This document shows, piece after piece, positions 24,433 through 33,043 of a stretch of DNA of 33,245 bases. Position 1 is the first letter of the stretch. Each line of letters opens with the position of its first letter. The translations under genes and the position numbers were made by a program. The DNA is from Olavius algarvensis spirochete endosymbiont (lineage in GTDB: Bacteria; Spirochaetota; Spirochaetia; DSM-2461). A model generated the notes under the pieces. That model worked only from the letters and a program-made list of their open reading frames with translations. It ran no database searches and was not told where the DNA came from. The DNA lies in assembly GCA_900608495.1 (NCBI GenBank), contig UWYT01000040.1, forward strand, positions 1-33,245. The letters are read 5' to 3'.

Positions 24433-25818
24433 TCAAGGAGAAACGCTAGACTCATCAAGTTCGGCTTCCAGACCGTATTCTTTTATTTTGCGATGAAGCG
24501 TCTTTCTTCCGATTCCAAGCGCCTCTGAGGTGCGGCTCTTATTCCCGCCAAACATATTTAGATTTGCGCGAATAATCAGCTTCTCAGACTCGGTCATTGG
24601 AGTTCCGGGTTTGATTCTTATGTCATTTTCATTGCCTCGAGAGGTGACATAATTCGGAAGATCGTCGGGTCCTAAGTAGGAGTACTTGCTCATTACAACG
24701 GCGCTTTCGATTATGTTCCTTAATTCCCTCACATTTCCCGGCCAGCTATACGATCTTAACGCCATCGCCGCTTTAGGTTCCAAACCAAGAATCTCCCGTT
24801 TGTTCTCACTGGCGAATTCTTTCAAAAACCTTGCTGCCAGCAATGGTATATCCTCGGGTCTTTCCCTTAGGGGGGGGATATGAATGTTTACTACATTGAG
24901 CCTGTAATAGAGATCTTCCCGGAAACGACCGGCAACAACCTCTTCCTTCAAATTTCGGTTGGTAGCCGCGATTATTCGAACATCGACAGATATAGTTGAC
25001 TCTCCGCCAACCCGCTCAAAGCTTTTTTCCTGCAGAACGCGGAGAATCTTAATCTGGGTAGATTGATTAATCTCACCTATTTCATCCAGAAATATTGTTC
25101 CCCTGTCGGCTAATTCAAAACGTCCCCTGCGTTGATTCACCGCGCCGGTAAAAGCGCCTTTTTCATGCCCGAAGAGCTCTGTTTCCAGGAGAGATTCAGA
25201 TAGCGCCGCGCAATGCACCTTGACTAAAGGAGCCTTGTTTCTGGGTGACTGATCATGGATTGCATTGGCCACTAGCTCCTTGCCGGTACCGCTCTCACCT
25301 GTGATAAGAACACTTGCCTTTGTGGGAGCAACTTGCTTAAGCAACTCAAACACATGATGCATAATCGTACTCTTGCCCAAAATTTCCGCACCCAGTTTCT
25401 GTTTTCCCAACCTGGAAATCTCGGCCTCAAGTTCCTGGTGCTTACGAGCTAATTCCCTGCGGCTAAGCGCCCGTTTAACGAGCAAGCCGAGCCGTTCAAG
25501 ATTCACCGGTTTTGTAACGAAATCATAGGCTCCGTCGCGCATCGCCTCTACGGCGTTGTCCACTGTTCCATGGCCAGTGAGAATAATTACCGGAATCGCA
25601 GGATAGGCAGAAACAACCTTCTTCAACAATTTATCACCAGGAAGTTTGGGCATCCGCAAATCGGCCAAGATTAAATCTATTTCAGTCTTGTGCATTTGCC
25701 TCAGCGCTTCCTGTCCATCCTCGGCTTGAACAACTTCGTAACCATCCATTTCAAGAGACTTTGCAAGTCCCGAACGGATATTTTTTTCATCGTCGGCAAC
25801 CAGAATTCTGAAAGTCAT
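24433..25818 (-). CDS. NtrC-family sigma-54-dependent response regulator
   Basis: The protein has the three standard domains. The receiver domain carries the acidic pair in VADDE, the phosphorylation site D53 (LADLRMP) and K103 (VTKPVN). The AAA+ domain carries Walker A GESGTGKE (174-181), the sigma-54-contacting GAFTGA loop (221-226, intact) and the sensor region with arginine fingers (GRFREDLYYRLNVV). The C-terminal Fis-type helix-turn-helix is near 425-455 (SRTSEALGIGRKTLHRKI). It should activate RpoN promoters once phosphorylated by the kinase encoded 49 bases upstream. ATG 25818 (461 residues) has GAGGAAG 5 bases upstream; ATG 25839 is less likely. I found no clear sigma-54 promoter in the intergenic regions I inspected, so its targets are probably elsewhere. 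Confidence 0.96.
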   Translation of the reverse strand: MTFRILVADDEKNIRSGLAKSLEMDGYEVVQAEDGQEALRQMHKTEIDLILADLRMPKLPGDKLLKKVVSAYPAIPVIILTGHGTVDNAVEAMRDGAYDFVTKPVNLERLGLLVKRALSRRELARKHQELEAEISRLGKQKLGAEILGKSTIMHHVFELLKQVAPTKASVLITGESGTGKELVANAIHDQSPRNKAPLVKVHCAALSESLLETELFGHEKGAFTGAVNQRRGRFELADRGTIFLDEIGEINQSTQIKILRVLQEKSFERVGGESTISVDVRIIAATNRNLKEEVVAGRFREDLYYRLNVVNIHIPPLRERPEDIPLLAARFLKEFASENKREILGLEPKAAMALRSYSWPGNVRELRNIIESAVVMSKYSYLGPDDLPNYVTSRGNENDIRIKPGTPMTESEKLIIRANLNMFGGNKSRTSEALGIGRKTLHRKIKEYGLEAELDESSVSP

Positions 25819-25867
25819 CTTTTCTTCCTCGACTTGCACAGCTGGCTACAAAGAGTAACAAGGGCAA

Positions 25868-27028
25868 TCATATAGTTCCTCCCGAAATCAGCTTGCGTTC
25901 AATCTGGGGAATGGGTAGTGTAATCTGAAATGTGCTTCCTCTATCCGGATGAGAATCCATTTGCAAATCACCCCCATGCTCCTTTATAACCTTGTATACC
26001 ACCGTCAAACCTAATCCGGAACCCGTATCACGGGTTGTAAAAAAGGGCTCGAATACTTTCCCCTGCAGTTCTTCGGGAATACCTTCTCCCGTATCGCTTA
26101 CAATGATTATTATGCTGTCTTGTTCCTTGCGAGTCTCCAATTTCAGCTCGCCGCCGTTTGGCATGGCGATTATTGCATTCTTTATAAGATTCAGTAATGC
26201 CCGCTTCATTGCTCCTTCATCTAACGGTATGGGCGGTATTGATGCGCTCAATACGGGAAGCACCCGGACTCTGGCCTCTTCCATTTCATAGCGCAAAAAC
26301 TGAACCAACTCGCGTATAAGTTCATTCAAATTCGCTCTCATGGGTCGCGCATCTTGGGGACGAACAGCGAAGAGGTAATCGGAGACTATGTTGTTTAATC
26401 GCTCAATCTCCTCTTCAAGAACATCCAGGGATTCACCCAGGTGAAGCGAGATTTCATCTTTCTTATTCAGCTGCCTTCGAAGCAGTTGAAGATGAATGCT
26501 CATGGACGCAAGTGGATTCTTTATCTCATGAGCTACGCCTGCAGCCAGCGTAGTGAGCGAGGCCAGGCTCTCGGCCCGCTTGAGTCTGGCATTTTCCGCC
26601 CTATATTCGGTTGCATCCTCTACGTAAATCATACTCCCCACAATGCTTCCGCGATCCACAAGTGCAAGGACTCCGCAACTCAAAATGATGCTGCGGTCTC
26701 GCCACTGGATGGGAAAATCCAACATGGGGGCACCCCTATCCTCATCTAGGGCCGTCTTTACATAGCTTGCTATACCCTCGGATGCGATAACTTCCCACAC
26801 CAGCAAATCCATGGGATCTTTTGTATTAAGCGGCAGCAGTCGACGGGCAGGGTTGTTAATCATGATTACACGATTATCCCGGCCTGTAACCAATACTCCG
26901 CCGGGTATTGACGAGAGAACTATCTCCAGCTGATCGTTGTCCTTTACCAATTCCTGAACAAGGGAATGCAACCTATCATGATCTAAACGATCCAGACTTT
27001 TTAGTGCCCGTCGAATCAGTTTTCGCAT
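25868..27028 (-). CDS. Soluble NtrB-like PAS histidine kinase
   Basis: No membrane segment is present, so the kinase is cytoplasmic. A PAS domain covers about residues 30-145 (IPGGVLVTGRDNRVIMINNPAR). The dimerisation domain contains the phosphorylated histidine H167 in GVAHEIKNPLASM. The ATPase domain has the N box (NLIKNAIIAMP), DTGEGIPEE and GSGLGLTVV. It should phosphorylate the sigma-54 activator encoded directly downstream. Its start codon overlaps the stop of the delta'-like gene by one base (TGATG), so the two are translationally coupled. The signal sensed by the PAS domain is unknown. Recalled similarity to T. pallidum TP0520 fits the position. Confidence 0.95.
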   Translation of the reverse strand: MRKLIRRALKSLDRLDHDRLHSLVQELVKDNDQLEIVLSSIPGGVLVTGRDNRVIMINNPARRLLPLNTKDPMDLLVWEVIASEGIASYVKTALDEDRGAPMLDFPIQWRDRSIILSCGVLALVDRGSIVGSMIYVEDATEYRAENARLKRAESLASLTTLAAGVAHEIKNPLASMSIHLQLLRRQLNKKDEISLHLGESLDVLEEEIERLNNIVSDYLFAVRPQDARPMRANLNELIRELVQFLRYEMEEARVRVLPVLSASIPPIPLDEGAMKRALLNLIKNAIIAMPNGGELKLETRKEQDSIIIIVSDTGEGIPEELQGKVFEPFFTTRDTGSGLGLTVVYKVIKEHGGDLQMDSHPDRGSTFQITLPIPQIERKLISGGTI

Positions 27029-28167
27029 CAGAATCCGCCCATCGAATAATAGAGCCCGCGAAGAACTAAGGGGATGGGCAGATTCAGGTTTTCGGCGCGA
27101 AATCGAGCATCCCTAATCCAATTCTGTTCAGCAAGGAAGCGACGATGCTTTGGTGATGCAGTTTTTTTCCAACGATCGCGAAGTTCGGCACTAAGGGCTT
27201 CCAGGAAGACTCGCAAATCTTCCAAATCTCTTATCTCAAGTACCTCCCTTGGCATTGCCCGATTATTGGAATTCGCTTGTACAATGAATTGTCTCGCGAC
27301 AGCCATATTAGAAGAACCGCGGCGCCAAGTGTCAAAAAAATCTTGCAGACCACCACCCCCTTCCTTCTTGAAAACCCGCCGAAGAATTTCGGCTTCCTGT
27401 GCGCGGCTGCGTGTTTTGAACGGATAGTGTCTCAGGCGGGAAGCTATAGTTGGGAGTAATATCTGTTTGCAATCGGTAATCAATATGATGCTTGTATCGA
27501 CAGGAGGTTCCTCGAGAAATTTCAAGAGAGCATTCTTCGACGCATCTGGCATTCTGGTTGCGTTGTCGATAATAATCGTTTTATGGTTTTTGGCCGACGA
27601 ATGATGCGCCCAGTGACGAACATGACGAATCTGAGCGATGGGCAGGAGTTCCGGCAGTGCCTTCTGCATCTCAATGCAGTCATCTACCAAAGAATTTAGG
27701 AGTGTCACCTCCCCTTCCGGTAGCTGATTCCTCGGCAGTATGGATTCCACGGATTCCGCTAATCGTTCCGCAATGGAATGCAGTTTGGCGAGCTTTCTTT
27801 CCCGAAGAATCAGATCGAATCGGCGCAGTAGCTTCCTAACGGAGCGAATCATCAGATAAGAAGCTGCATAGGATTTATTGTGCCTAATCAGTTCGGCACA
27901 GGCGGAAATTTCGGGAATCAGGTTGCGCTGACCCATCAGTATCGTGCGGGGATGCGCCAGCAATCGATGGACGCGACACTGCTTGCATGCACAACTCCAT
28001 CCTTTGCTGCTTTCACAACACAGAATACGAGCCAGCTCAAGAGCCGCAGTGAGTTTCCCAGACAACGGTGGCCCTGAGAATAGCAAGGCCGGTGCCAGAG
28101 AGTCTCCAATAATCTCTTGCTTTAGTTGATCTACTATCCCTTCCTGATACAAGAGGTTCTCGAACAC
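27028..28167 (-). CDS. holB: DNA polymerase III delta'-like clamp-loader protein
   Basis: The N-terminal AAA+ part shows a Walker-A-like GPPLSGKL (32-39), a zinc module C50-x8-C59-x-C61-x2-C64, and IIIDNATRMPDASKNALLKFLEEPP (about 198-222), the conserved delta'/DnaX segment. It continues with ITDC..LLPTIASRLRHYPF. Between the zinc module and the IIIDNA segment lie about 90 extra helical residues not found in E. coli HolB. The C-terminal 125 residues are helical. The GTG start overlaps the cvpA stop by one base (TAGTG). Function in loading the sliding clamp is inferred from family. It has 379 residues against about 330 in E. coli. Confidence 0.85.
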   Translation of the reverse strand: MFENLLYQEGIVDQLKQEIIGDSLAPALLFSGPPLSGKLTAALELARILCCESSKGWSCACKQCRVHRLLAHPRTILMGQRNLIPEISACAELIRHNKSYAASYLMIRSVRKLLRRFDLILRERKLAKLHSIAERLAESVESILPRNQLPEGEVTLLNSLVDDCIEMQKALPELLPIAQIRHVRHWAHHSSAKNHKTIIIDNATRMPDASKNALLKFLEEPPVDTSIILITDCKQILLPTIASRLRHYPFKTRSRAQEAEILRRVFKKEGGGGLQDFFDTWRRGSSNMAVARQFIVQANSNNRAMPREVLEIRDLEDLRVFLEALSAELRDRWKKTASPKHRRFLAEQNWIRDARFRAENLNLPIPLVLRGLYYSMGGF

Positions 28168-28703
28168 TAGATTCCCACCGCCATCACCGAAAGTACTGGC
28201 CTTGCAATATGATTAAGGGTTGAGATTATCAGACTTCCCCGAAGTGTCTGATTGGCAAGCGGCCAGGGCAGGCGCAATAGCTGAGCCGCGAGTAGGAAGG
28301 TGAACAAGATGCCGGCGAAGAGTCCAAGTGTGGCTCCAAAGACGCGGGACATGGTTTCGGGTTTTGTTTTATGGCTCCCTCGACCGATTCGGATGACAAG
28401 AAAGCCAGATATCAACAGCAGGAAAAGGGTAATAAAAGTCGGGATAAGGGCCACCACATACGCGGTGTCTGTTCGTTCCTCCAGGATTAGCACCGCGACG
28501 GCCGGCGCATCGGGATACTTCTCGGAGCCGATTCCAACGATGTTGAGGATGAATTTTTCCATGGGCACAGTCAGCAAGAGTACCGCAAGTATTATAGACA
28601 GCAGGGTAACCACGAGATAAAGCCCAAACTTCAATCCCCGATGTATCCCCATACCTATTGCGAGTAAGTAAATCATAATGATAACTATGTTCAGCAAGTT
28701 CAT
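28167..28703 (-). CDS. cvpA: CvpA family membrane protein
   Basis: Four hydrophobic helices are seen at about residues 3-20, 27-50, 78-105 and 120-145, with the family's GxxRGLKFG-like turn after the first (GIHRGLKFGLYLVV). CvpA proteins are inner-membrane proteins linked to colicin V export and envelope homeostasis. It has 178 residues, a usual length. It lies 58 bases after murG and overlaps the delta' gene by one base. A GG lies right before ATG 28703, and no strong ribosome-binding site is visible. The role here is unknown. Confidence 0.82.
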   Translation of the reverse strand: MNLLNIVIIMIYLLAIGMGIHRGLKFGLYLVVTLLSIILAVLLLTVPMEKFILNIVGIGSEKYPDAPAVAVLILEERTDTAYVVALIPTFITLFLLLISGFLVIRIGRGSHKTKPETMSRVFGATLGLFAGILFTFLLAAQLLRLPWPLANQTLRGSLIISTLNHIARPVLSVMAVGI

Positions 28704-28761
28704 CCTGTGTATTTCATATCACCGAAGCTGAAGCGAGTAGTAAAAAGCTGCATGCGGTTCA

Positions 28762-29841
28762 TCACTTGTTTTCTACGAGCATTTCAACAATTTTCTCAGC
28801 GGCCTGCCGGGATGAGAAGGCGCTCGTGGCATCTGACATTTTAGCCAGCTTCGCCGGATTAGACAGCAGTTCCATAACTATTTCCTCCAGTCTATCGGAA
28901 TCGGCGCCAGCCTCAAGGGTTATTGACATTCCGACCTCTTCGGCAAGCGCTGCATTCAATATCTGATCGCCGCGAGTGGCCTCTCGGAGAGGGATAAATA
29001 CGGCTGGAGTTTTTGTTGCGGCAAGCTCCCATAAAGAGCCAGCGCCGCATCGGGCAATCGCCAATTGCGCGGCTGCCAAGAGGCCGGGTAATTCTTCGAA
29101 GAAGAAGGGTTGGCTTCTATAACCTCTTGAATCTTGGCATGTAGGGGTGCCTGAACCTGTCTGGTGTACAATGGCTGCGATTTGAAGAAGCCGATCGAGG
29201 GAATTTGTTACCAGCTTGTTGATTTCGCGGGCACCGAGGGAGCCACCTAGAACGAGGATTAATGGGCGCTTGTCGCTTCTAAGCAGACCAGCGAATCGTC
29301 TTCCTTCCTCGGGCTTCCCATTCAGCAGTACTTCACGCACCGGATTTCCAAGTACCACCGCGCTTCTTCGGGCCGATATGGGAAGGTAGACCAGGGACCG
29401 CCTATGCGCGACAAGCGCCCGGGCGCCTAACTTGATGTTGAGACGCGTGGCCAGACCGGGGTTAATATCCGAATCGTGAGTGAAAACCCGGATTCTCAGC
29501 ATAGCGGCTGCTGCCACCGGTGGAACAGATACGAATCCGCCTTTGGAGAAGAGCGCAATCGGCTTCTCCCGGCGCAACACCCTCAGGGAAGCAAAAAATC
29601 CTATGGCGATGCAGAATAGGTCAACAAAATTCCTGAATGAAAAGTAACGGCGAAATTTTCCCGAGGGGACCGCGAAATATTTTGTACCAATCCCACAGAC
29701 TAAGTCCCTTTCCATTCCTCGGTGAGATCCAATCCAAATGATGTTGAATCCTCTACCTCGAAGCCTGTCTATTACGGGAAAGGCAGGAAAAACATGCCCT
29801 GCGCTCCCACCCCCCGTGAAAGCAATTGTTACAGTTTTCAT
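28762..29841 (-). CDS. murG: UDP-N-acetylglucosamine--lipid pyrophosphoryl-MurNAc-pentapeptide transferase
   Basis: MurG adds N-acetylglucosamine to lipid I to make lipid II at the inner face of the membrane. The GGGSAGHVFPA motif starts at residue 9 (the usual form is GGTGGH..PA). A membrane-associating hydrophobic patch follows (LFCIAIGFFASL), then FSKGGFVSVPPV, VLGGSLGAREIN and the donor-binding RCGAGSLWELAATKTPAVFIPL with GDQILNA. The 359 residues are a normal length. ATG 29841 is chosen because the family motif begins there; the frame continues upstream to 29904 only by running into the tRNA gene. It is read after tRNA-Val and before cvpA. Confidence 0.95.
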   Translation of the reverse strand: MKTVTIAFTGGGSAGHVFPAFPVIDRLRGRGFNIIWIGSHRGMERDLVCGIGTKYFAVPSGKFRRYFSFRNFVDLFCIAIGFFASLRVLRREKPIALFSKGGFVSVPPVAAAAMLRIRVFTHDSDINPGLATRLNIKLGARALVAHRRSLVYLPISARRSAVVLGNPVREVLLNGKPEEGRRFAGLLRSDKRPLILVLGGSLGAREINKLVTNSLDRLLQIAAIVHQTGSGTPTCQDSRGYRSQPFFFEELPGLLAAAQLAIARCGAGSLWELAATKTPAVFIPLREATRGDQILNAALAEEVGMSITLEAGADSDRLEEIVMELLSNPAKLAKMSDATSAFSSRQAAEKIVEMLVENK

Positions 29842-29897
29842 TACTGTACCGAAGACTATCCGATAAGCCGCTTTGGTAAAACCCTGCTCATCATCGA

Positions 29898-29971
29898 TGG
29901 GCAAGCTGGGACTCGAACCCAGGACATCCGGTGTGTAAGACCGACGCTCTAGCCAGCTGAGCTACCCGCCC
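29898..29971 (-). tRNA. tRNA-Val (anticodon UAC)
   Basis: On the minus strand a full cloverleaf is present: 7-base acceptor GGGCGGG pairing with CTTGCCC (two G-U pairs), D stem GCTC/GAGC, anticodon stem TCGGT/ACCGG with loop CTTACAC (anticodon TAC), T stem CTGGG/CCCAG with loop TTCGAGT, and discriminator A. The 3' CCA is not encoded. The gene is 74 bases and reads GUA and GUG codons. murG starts 56 bases downstream on the same strand with no terminator between. Confidence 0.95.
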
Positions 29972-29984
29972 GATTTGCAGACAT

Positions 29985-30014
29985 ATATTACTTGGAGAAT
30001 TCGTCAATGGACAA
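29985..30014 (-). promoter_or_regulatory. Likely promoter of the tRNA-Val/murG unit
   Basis: On the minus strand TTGTCC (30014-30009), an 18-base spacer and TAATAT (29990-29985) precede the tRNA 5' end by 13 bases. This is a good fit to a housekeeping promoter. An overlapping alternative (TTGACG with TATATG) has a 14-base spacer. Confidence 0.5.
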
Positions 30015-30082
30015 GGGGTAAATAATGAGGGGATGAGATGTGCCTGGATTATTTTTTTCCGTGTAAGCTTATAACCTTGCGT

Positions 30083-30088
30083 TATACT
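30083..30088 (+). promoter_or_regulatory. -10-like TATACT seven bases before the dsbD start
   Basis: TATACT ends seven bases before ATG 30096, with no Shine-Dalgarno between. No good -35 is visible at the expected distance. The spacing would place the transcript start on or beside the ATG. Confidence 0.35.
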
Positions 30089-30095
30089 GTTTGAC

Positions 30096-31997
30096 ATGCG
30101 CATCTCGATACTGGATTTGCCTATCCGAATACTCTCCCCGCTTGCTCTTCTGCTCATGGCATCATCAATATCCCCGCCGCTGCACGCCCAGTCGAACGAA
30201 GCGAGAGGAGTGGGTATAGGCTTCCCAGAATTTTTCTCCGCAGGCGCGGGAATACGCGCTGAAACTTCAGCCAAACTAGCTTCTTGGGATCCGGAGGCTT
30301 TGACGGGAATAGTTGCCGTGCGCTATGAGTATCCCGAGGGGTATCATCAAATTGACGATCCGATTTATTTCACCCTGAAACCCGAACCCGCGCCGGCTGT
30401 TTTATTCGGCCCCCCTTTAAAAGCCAAACCTGTCTTCAAGAACGGCATCGCCGAATACTTTGATGAAACCACGATAATAATCGAGTTTCAAGTCTCCCAA
30501 GAGGCTCGTCCCCAACGTCTCGCCATAAACGCGCTGTTCCAGATTTGTAACCTCCAGGGAATCTGCCTGTTTCCGGATTCAGAGCTTCTTTATGTGGATT
30601 TTGATCCTGCCGCGCCGGCACTCGAACCCGACGACACTACTCTTGCCATACTCGACTGGTCTATAAGCGAGGATAGGGAGTTGCAAACAGCCGCGCTTGG
30701 AAGCACTCCATCTGACACTGATATTCCAGCAGACACTGACATCAAAAGAACAGGGATGGCGCCAAGAATCCTGCTAATTCTTCTGATGGCCCTGGCCGGC
30801 GGAGTTCTTCTGAACATCATGCCATGCATTTTTCCACTACTTTCTGTCAAAGCACTCAACCTTGTGAACCAGGCCGGGCAGAGTAGGAAAACCATATTTG
30901 CGCACTCACTGTTATATGTTGCCGGAATTGAGATATCGCTGTTCGCATTGGCAGCAATTGTAATCGCACTGAAGGCTTCGGGCAGTCTTTTTGGATGGGG
31001 ATTCCAACTCCAATCTCCTCTATTCGTATTGATTCTAATCGCCATAATCTGGTTATTCGCCCTTAGCCTATTCGATGTGTTCGTAATAGAGGCCCCGCGG
31101 AGAACTGAAAACGCGGGTAGAAGAGGTGGTTTTGGGGGAAGTTTTCTTACGGGAGTATTCGCGGTTCTAATTGCCGCGCCTTGCACAGCGCCATTGCTGG
31201 GTCCGGTTTTGGGATTCGCCTTTTCTCAAACACCTCCGGTGATAATTGCAATCTTCGGATTAATCGGCTTAGGCTTCGGGTTTCCGTTTCTCCTGCTAGG
31301 GCTATATCCCGGCCTGGGCGAGAAACTTCCGAAGCCCGGTCCCTGGATGAATACATTCAAAGAGGCAATGGGATTCTTACTCATCGGCATCGTTGTCTAC
31401 CTGTTTACAACTTTCATCAAACTGGCGCCTTCTGTCGCTAACGGCGTTCTCTGGTGGCTGCTCTTCCTCGGTTTTTCAGCATGGCTGCTGGGCAAGGCCA
31501 GAGGCCTCCTTGTAGGAAAAGCTTTCCGGTTCACCGGACAAATTCTCGCTCTTGTAATAGCCATTGGCTCGGGATTTCTGTTTGTCGACCTCTCACAAAC
31601 CAGTAAGAGATTGGTGGAGAAAGGCGCAACGGAATCAACAGAGCGTTTAGATGAAGCAAGCATCATCGCATTCGATGAACAGAAGCTTCAAAACCTCATA
31701 GCGCTTGGCAAGCCCGTCTTCTTGGAATTTTCCGCTGACTGGTGCACCACTTGTAAAATCAATCAGCGTGTAATCAAACATAGGGAAATCCGTGCCCTAA
31801 TGGTCCAAAAGGGAATTGTCCACGTAAAGGCCGATCTTACAGCATATGATGAGAACCTAATCCAGGCGTTAGTGAATTTTGGGCGCGCCAGTTTACCGCT
31901 GTATGTCCTCTACAGACCCGGCGAGAAAGAACCCCTTATTCTCCCCACATTCATCAGTGTTCAGAAGCTGCGAGTCGAAATGGATAAAATCCGATAA
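30096..31997 (+). CDS. dsbD: Thiol:disulfide interchange protein DsbD
   Basis: DsbD carries electrons from cytoplasmic thioredoxin across the inner membrane to periplasmic oxidised proteins. All three domains are present. The N-terminal periplasmic domain has C151 and C157 (QICNLQGIC), after a signal peptide (about 1-31). The membrane domain (about 222-500, eight or so helices) has C244 (NIMPCIFPLL) and C363 (AAPCTAPLLGP). The C-terminal thioredoxin-like domain has the WCTTC pair (C550, C553). At 633 residues it is close to the usual 560-600. No target thioredoxin or cytochrome-maturation gene is adjacent. It converges with the CoA-binding gene, 29 bases apart. Confidence 0.95.
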   Translation: MRISILDLPIRILSPLALLLMASSISPPLHAQSNEARGVGIGFPEFFSAGAGIRAETSAKLASWDPEALTGIVAVRYEYPEGYHQIDDPIYFTLKPEPAPAVLFGPPLKAKPVFKNGIAEYFDETTIIIEFQVSQEARPQRLAINALFQICNLQGICLFPDSELLYVDFDPAAPALEPDDTTLAILDWSISEDRELQTAALGSTPSDTDIPADTDIKRTGMAPRILLILLMALAGGVLLNIMPCIFPLLSVKALNLVNQAGQSRKTIFAHSLLYVAGIEISLFALAAIVIALKASGSLFGWGFQLQSPLFVLILIAIIWLFALSLFDVFVIEAPRRTENAGRRGGFGGSFLTGVFAVLIAAPCTAPLLGPVLGFAFSQTPPVIIAIFGLIGLGFGFPFLLLGLYPGLGEKLPKPGPWMNTFKEAMGFLLIGIVVYLFTTFIKLAPSVANGVLWWLLFLGFSAWLLGKARGLLVGKAFRFTGQILALVIAIGSGFLFVDLSQTSKRLVEKGATESTERLDEASIIAFDEQKLQNLIALGKPVFLEFSADWCTTCKINQRVIKHREIRALMVQKGIVHVKADLTAYDENLIQALVNFGRASLPLYVLYRPGEKEPLILPTFISVQKLRVEMDKIR

Positions 31998-32026
31998 GCG
32001 GTTGCCTTCGAAACTGAACGAGTGCC

Positions 32027-32392
32027 TTAAAACTGCCCTGTCGATAACAGCACCAGGGTACAGGCCTCAATCCAGGAGATATTGGACTTATCAAGAGCTT
32101 CTTCAGCCATTGCCGATTCGGTACCCGGATTGAATATCACGCGTCTTGGCTGTGCGGCAATTATATCCTCCAAATCCAGATTTCGCGGTGCCAAATAGAC
32201 AGTCAGGGTATCAATCACGCCCACAACTCTGGCGACATCCCGCACTCTCGCAAAGACTCGGAGTCCCTCCACTTCTTCATAGGCGGGATTCACCGGAATT
32301 ACCCGATGCCCAATCTCTTTAAGTCGACGCACTGCTTTATTGCTATACCTGTTCTTCTTTGGGCTAGCTCCTAGCACAACCACAGTACTCAT
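32027..32392 (-). CDS. CoA-binding (YccU-like) protein
   Basis: A Rossmann fold of the CoA_binding_2 family fills the 121 residues. The pattern is VVVLGASPKKNRYSNKAVRRL at the N-terminus, HRVIPVNP with the conserved proline, DTLTVYLAP in the middle and RVIFNPGTES near the end. The family binds CoA or a related nucleotide; the exact role is unknown. It begins with ATG overlapping the nitroreductase stop (ATGA), so the two are translationally coupled. Confidence 0.9.
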   Translation of the reverse strand: MSTVVVLGASPKKNRYSNKAVRRLKEIGHRVIPVNPAYEEVEGLRVFARVRDVARVVGVIDTLTVYLAPRNLDLEDIIAAQPRRVIFNPGTESAMAEEALDKSNISWIEACTLVLLSTGQF

Positions 32393-33009
32393 TCAGAAGG
32401 CACCGCTCCATCCGAAAATACAAGCTCACTAATGGCTTTCCTAGTCCTGATTTCCGTTTCCATAAACCGCATTTCTTCTGGAACCAGTTCAGGATTGCCC
32501 GGCCAGCCAATTGCCACGGCAGTGAGTATCGCGAAATTCTCAGGAACCTTGAAATCCTCCCGAATTCGCCGCTGATTGAAACCTAACATCTGATGGAACA
32601 CCAACCCCTCGTACGCCGCCTGGAGCGCCATTTGGAGAGCAGCCATGCCGGACTCGTACGTGGGTATCATAGGCATGCCACTCGGTATTCTGGAGCCGGG
32701 CATGTCGGTTCGACAGAGCACAAATATCAATCTTGGTGCCGCCAGGGCCCATGCATTTTTACGCTTCAGGGCCTTGCGAGCCTTTTCCAGCGAATCGGCA
32801 TTTTCCGGGCCAAAGGCCAAAAAGCGCCAGGGTTGATTATTGAAGGAGGAAGGCGCCCATCTGGCCGCTTCGAGAAGCCGCTCAAGCACCTCGGGTGCAA
32901 TCGGTGCAGATGAATCGATGGCTCTCGAACTCCACCTGCCCGCAAGAATATCTAAAATGCCGTCCATCTTCGTTCCCGGCCTCATTACCGGAGTTGTTAT
33001 ACTGTTCAT
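32389..33009 (-). CDS. Nitroreductase family FMN oxidoreductase
   Basis: The fold is recognisable from GRWSSRAIDSSAPIAPEVLERLLEAARWAPSSFNNQPWRFLAF, where the S-R-x(6) region and the N-x-Q-P-W-R motif bind FMN, and from AVAIGWPG near the end. Enzymes of this family reduce nitro groups, quinones or flavins with NAD(P)H. It has 206 residues. ATG 33009 has a TATATT hexamer 6 bases upstream and no Shine-Dalgarno. An alternative ATG at 32967 (192 residues), where homologues often start, has GGGA 6 bases upstream. Coupled to the CoA-binding gene. Confidence 0.92.
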   Translation of the reverse strand: MNSITTPVMRPGTKMDGILDILAGRWSSRAIDSSAPIAPEVLERLLEAARWAPSSFNNQPWRFLAFGPENADSLEKARKALKRKNAWALAAPRLIFVLCRTDMPGSRIPSGMPMIPTYESGMAALQMALQAAYEGLVFHQMLGFNQRRIREDFKVPENFAILTAVAIGWPGNPELVPEEMRFMETEIRTRKAISELVFSDGAVPSE

Positions 33010-33015
33010 GTAGAC

Positions 33016-33043
33016 AATATAGCATTGAGACTTAAGATAGCAA
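33016..33043 (-). promoter_or_regulatory. Possible promoter for nitroreductase/CoA-binding unit
   Basis: On the minus strand TTGCTA (33043-33038), a 16-base spacer and TATATT (33021-33016) precede ATG 33009 by 6 bases. The position implies a leaderless or nearly leaderless message if ATG 33009 is the true start. Confidence 0.42.

Noticed and set aside
29842-29904. Extended N-terminus of MurG
   Set aside because: The extension reads into the 3' end of tRNA-Val, and the conserved glycine-rich motif begins just after ATG 29841.
29891-30274. 127-codon open frame on the minus strand spanning the tRNA and dsbD start
   Set aside because: It runs through the tRNA gene and opposite the DsbD signal peptide, with no motif.
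30590-31186. 198-codon open frame antisense to dsbD
   Set aside because: It lies wholly opposite the DsbD membrane domain and has shadow-like composition.
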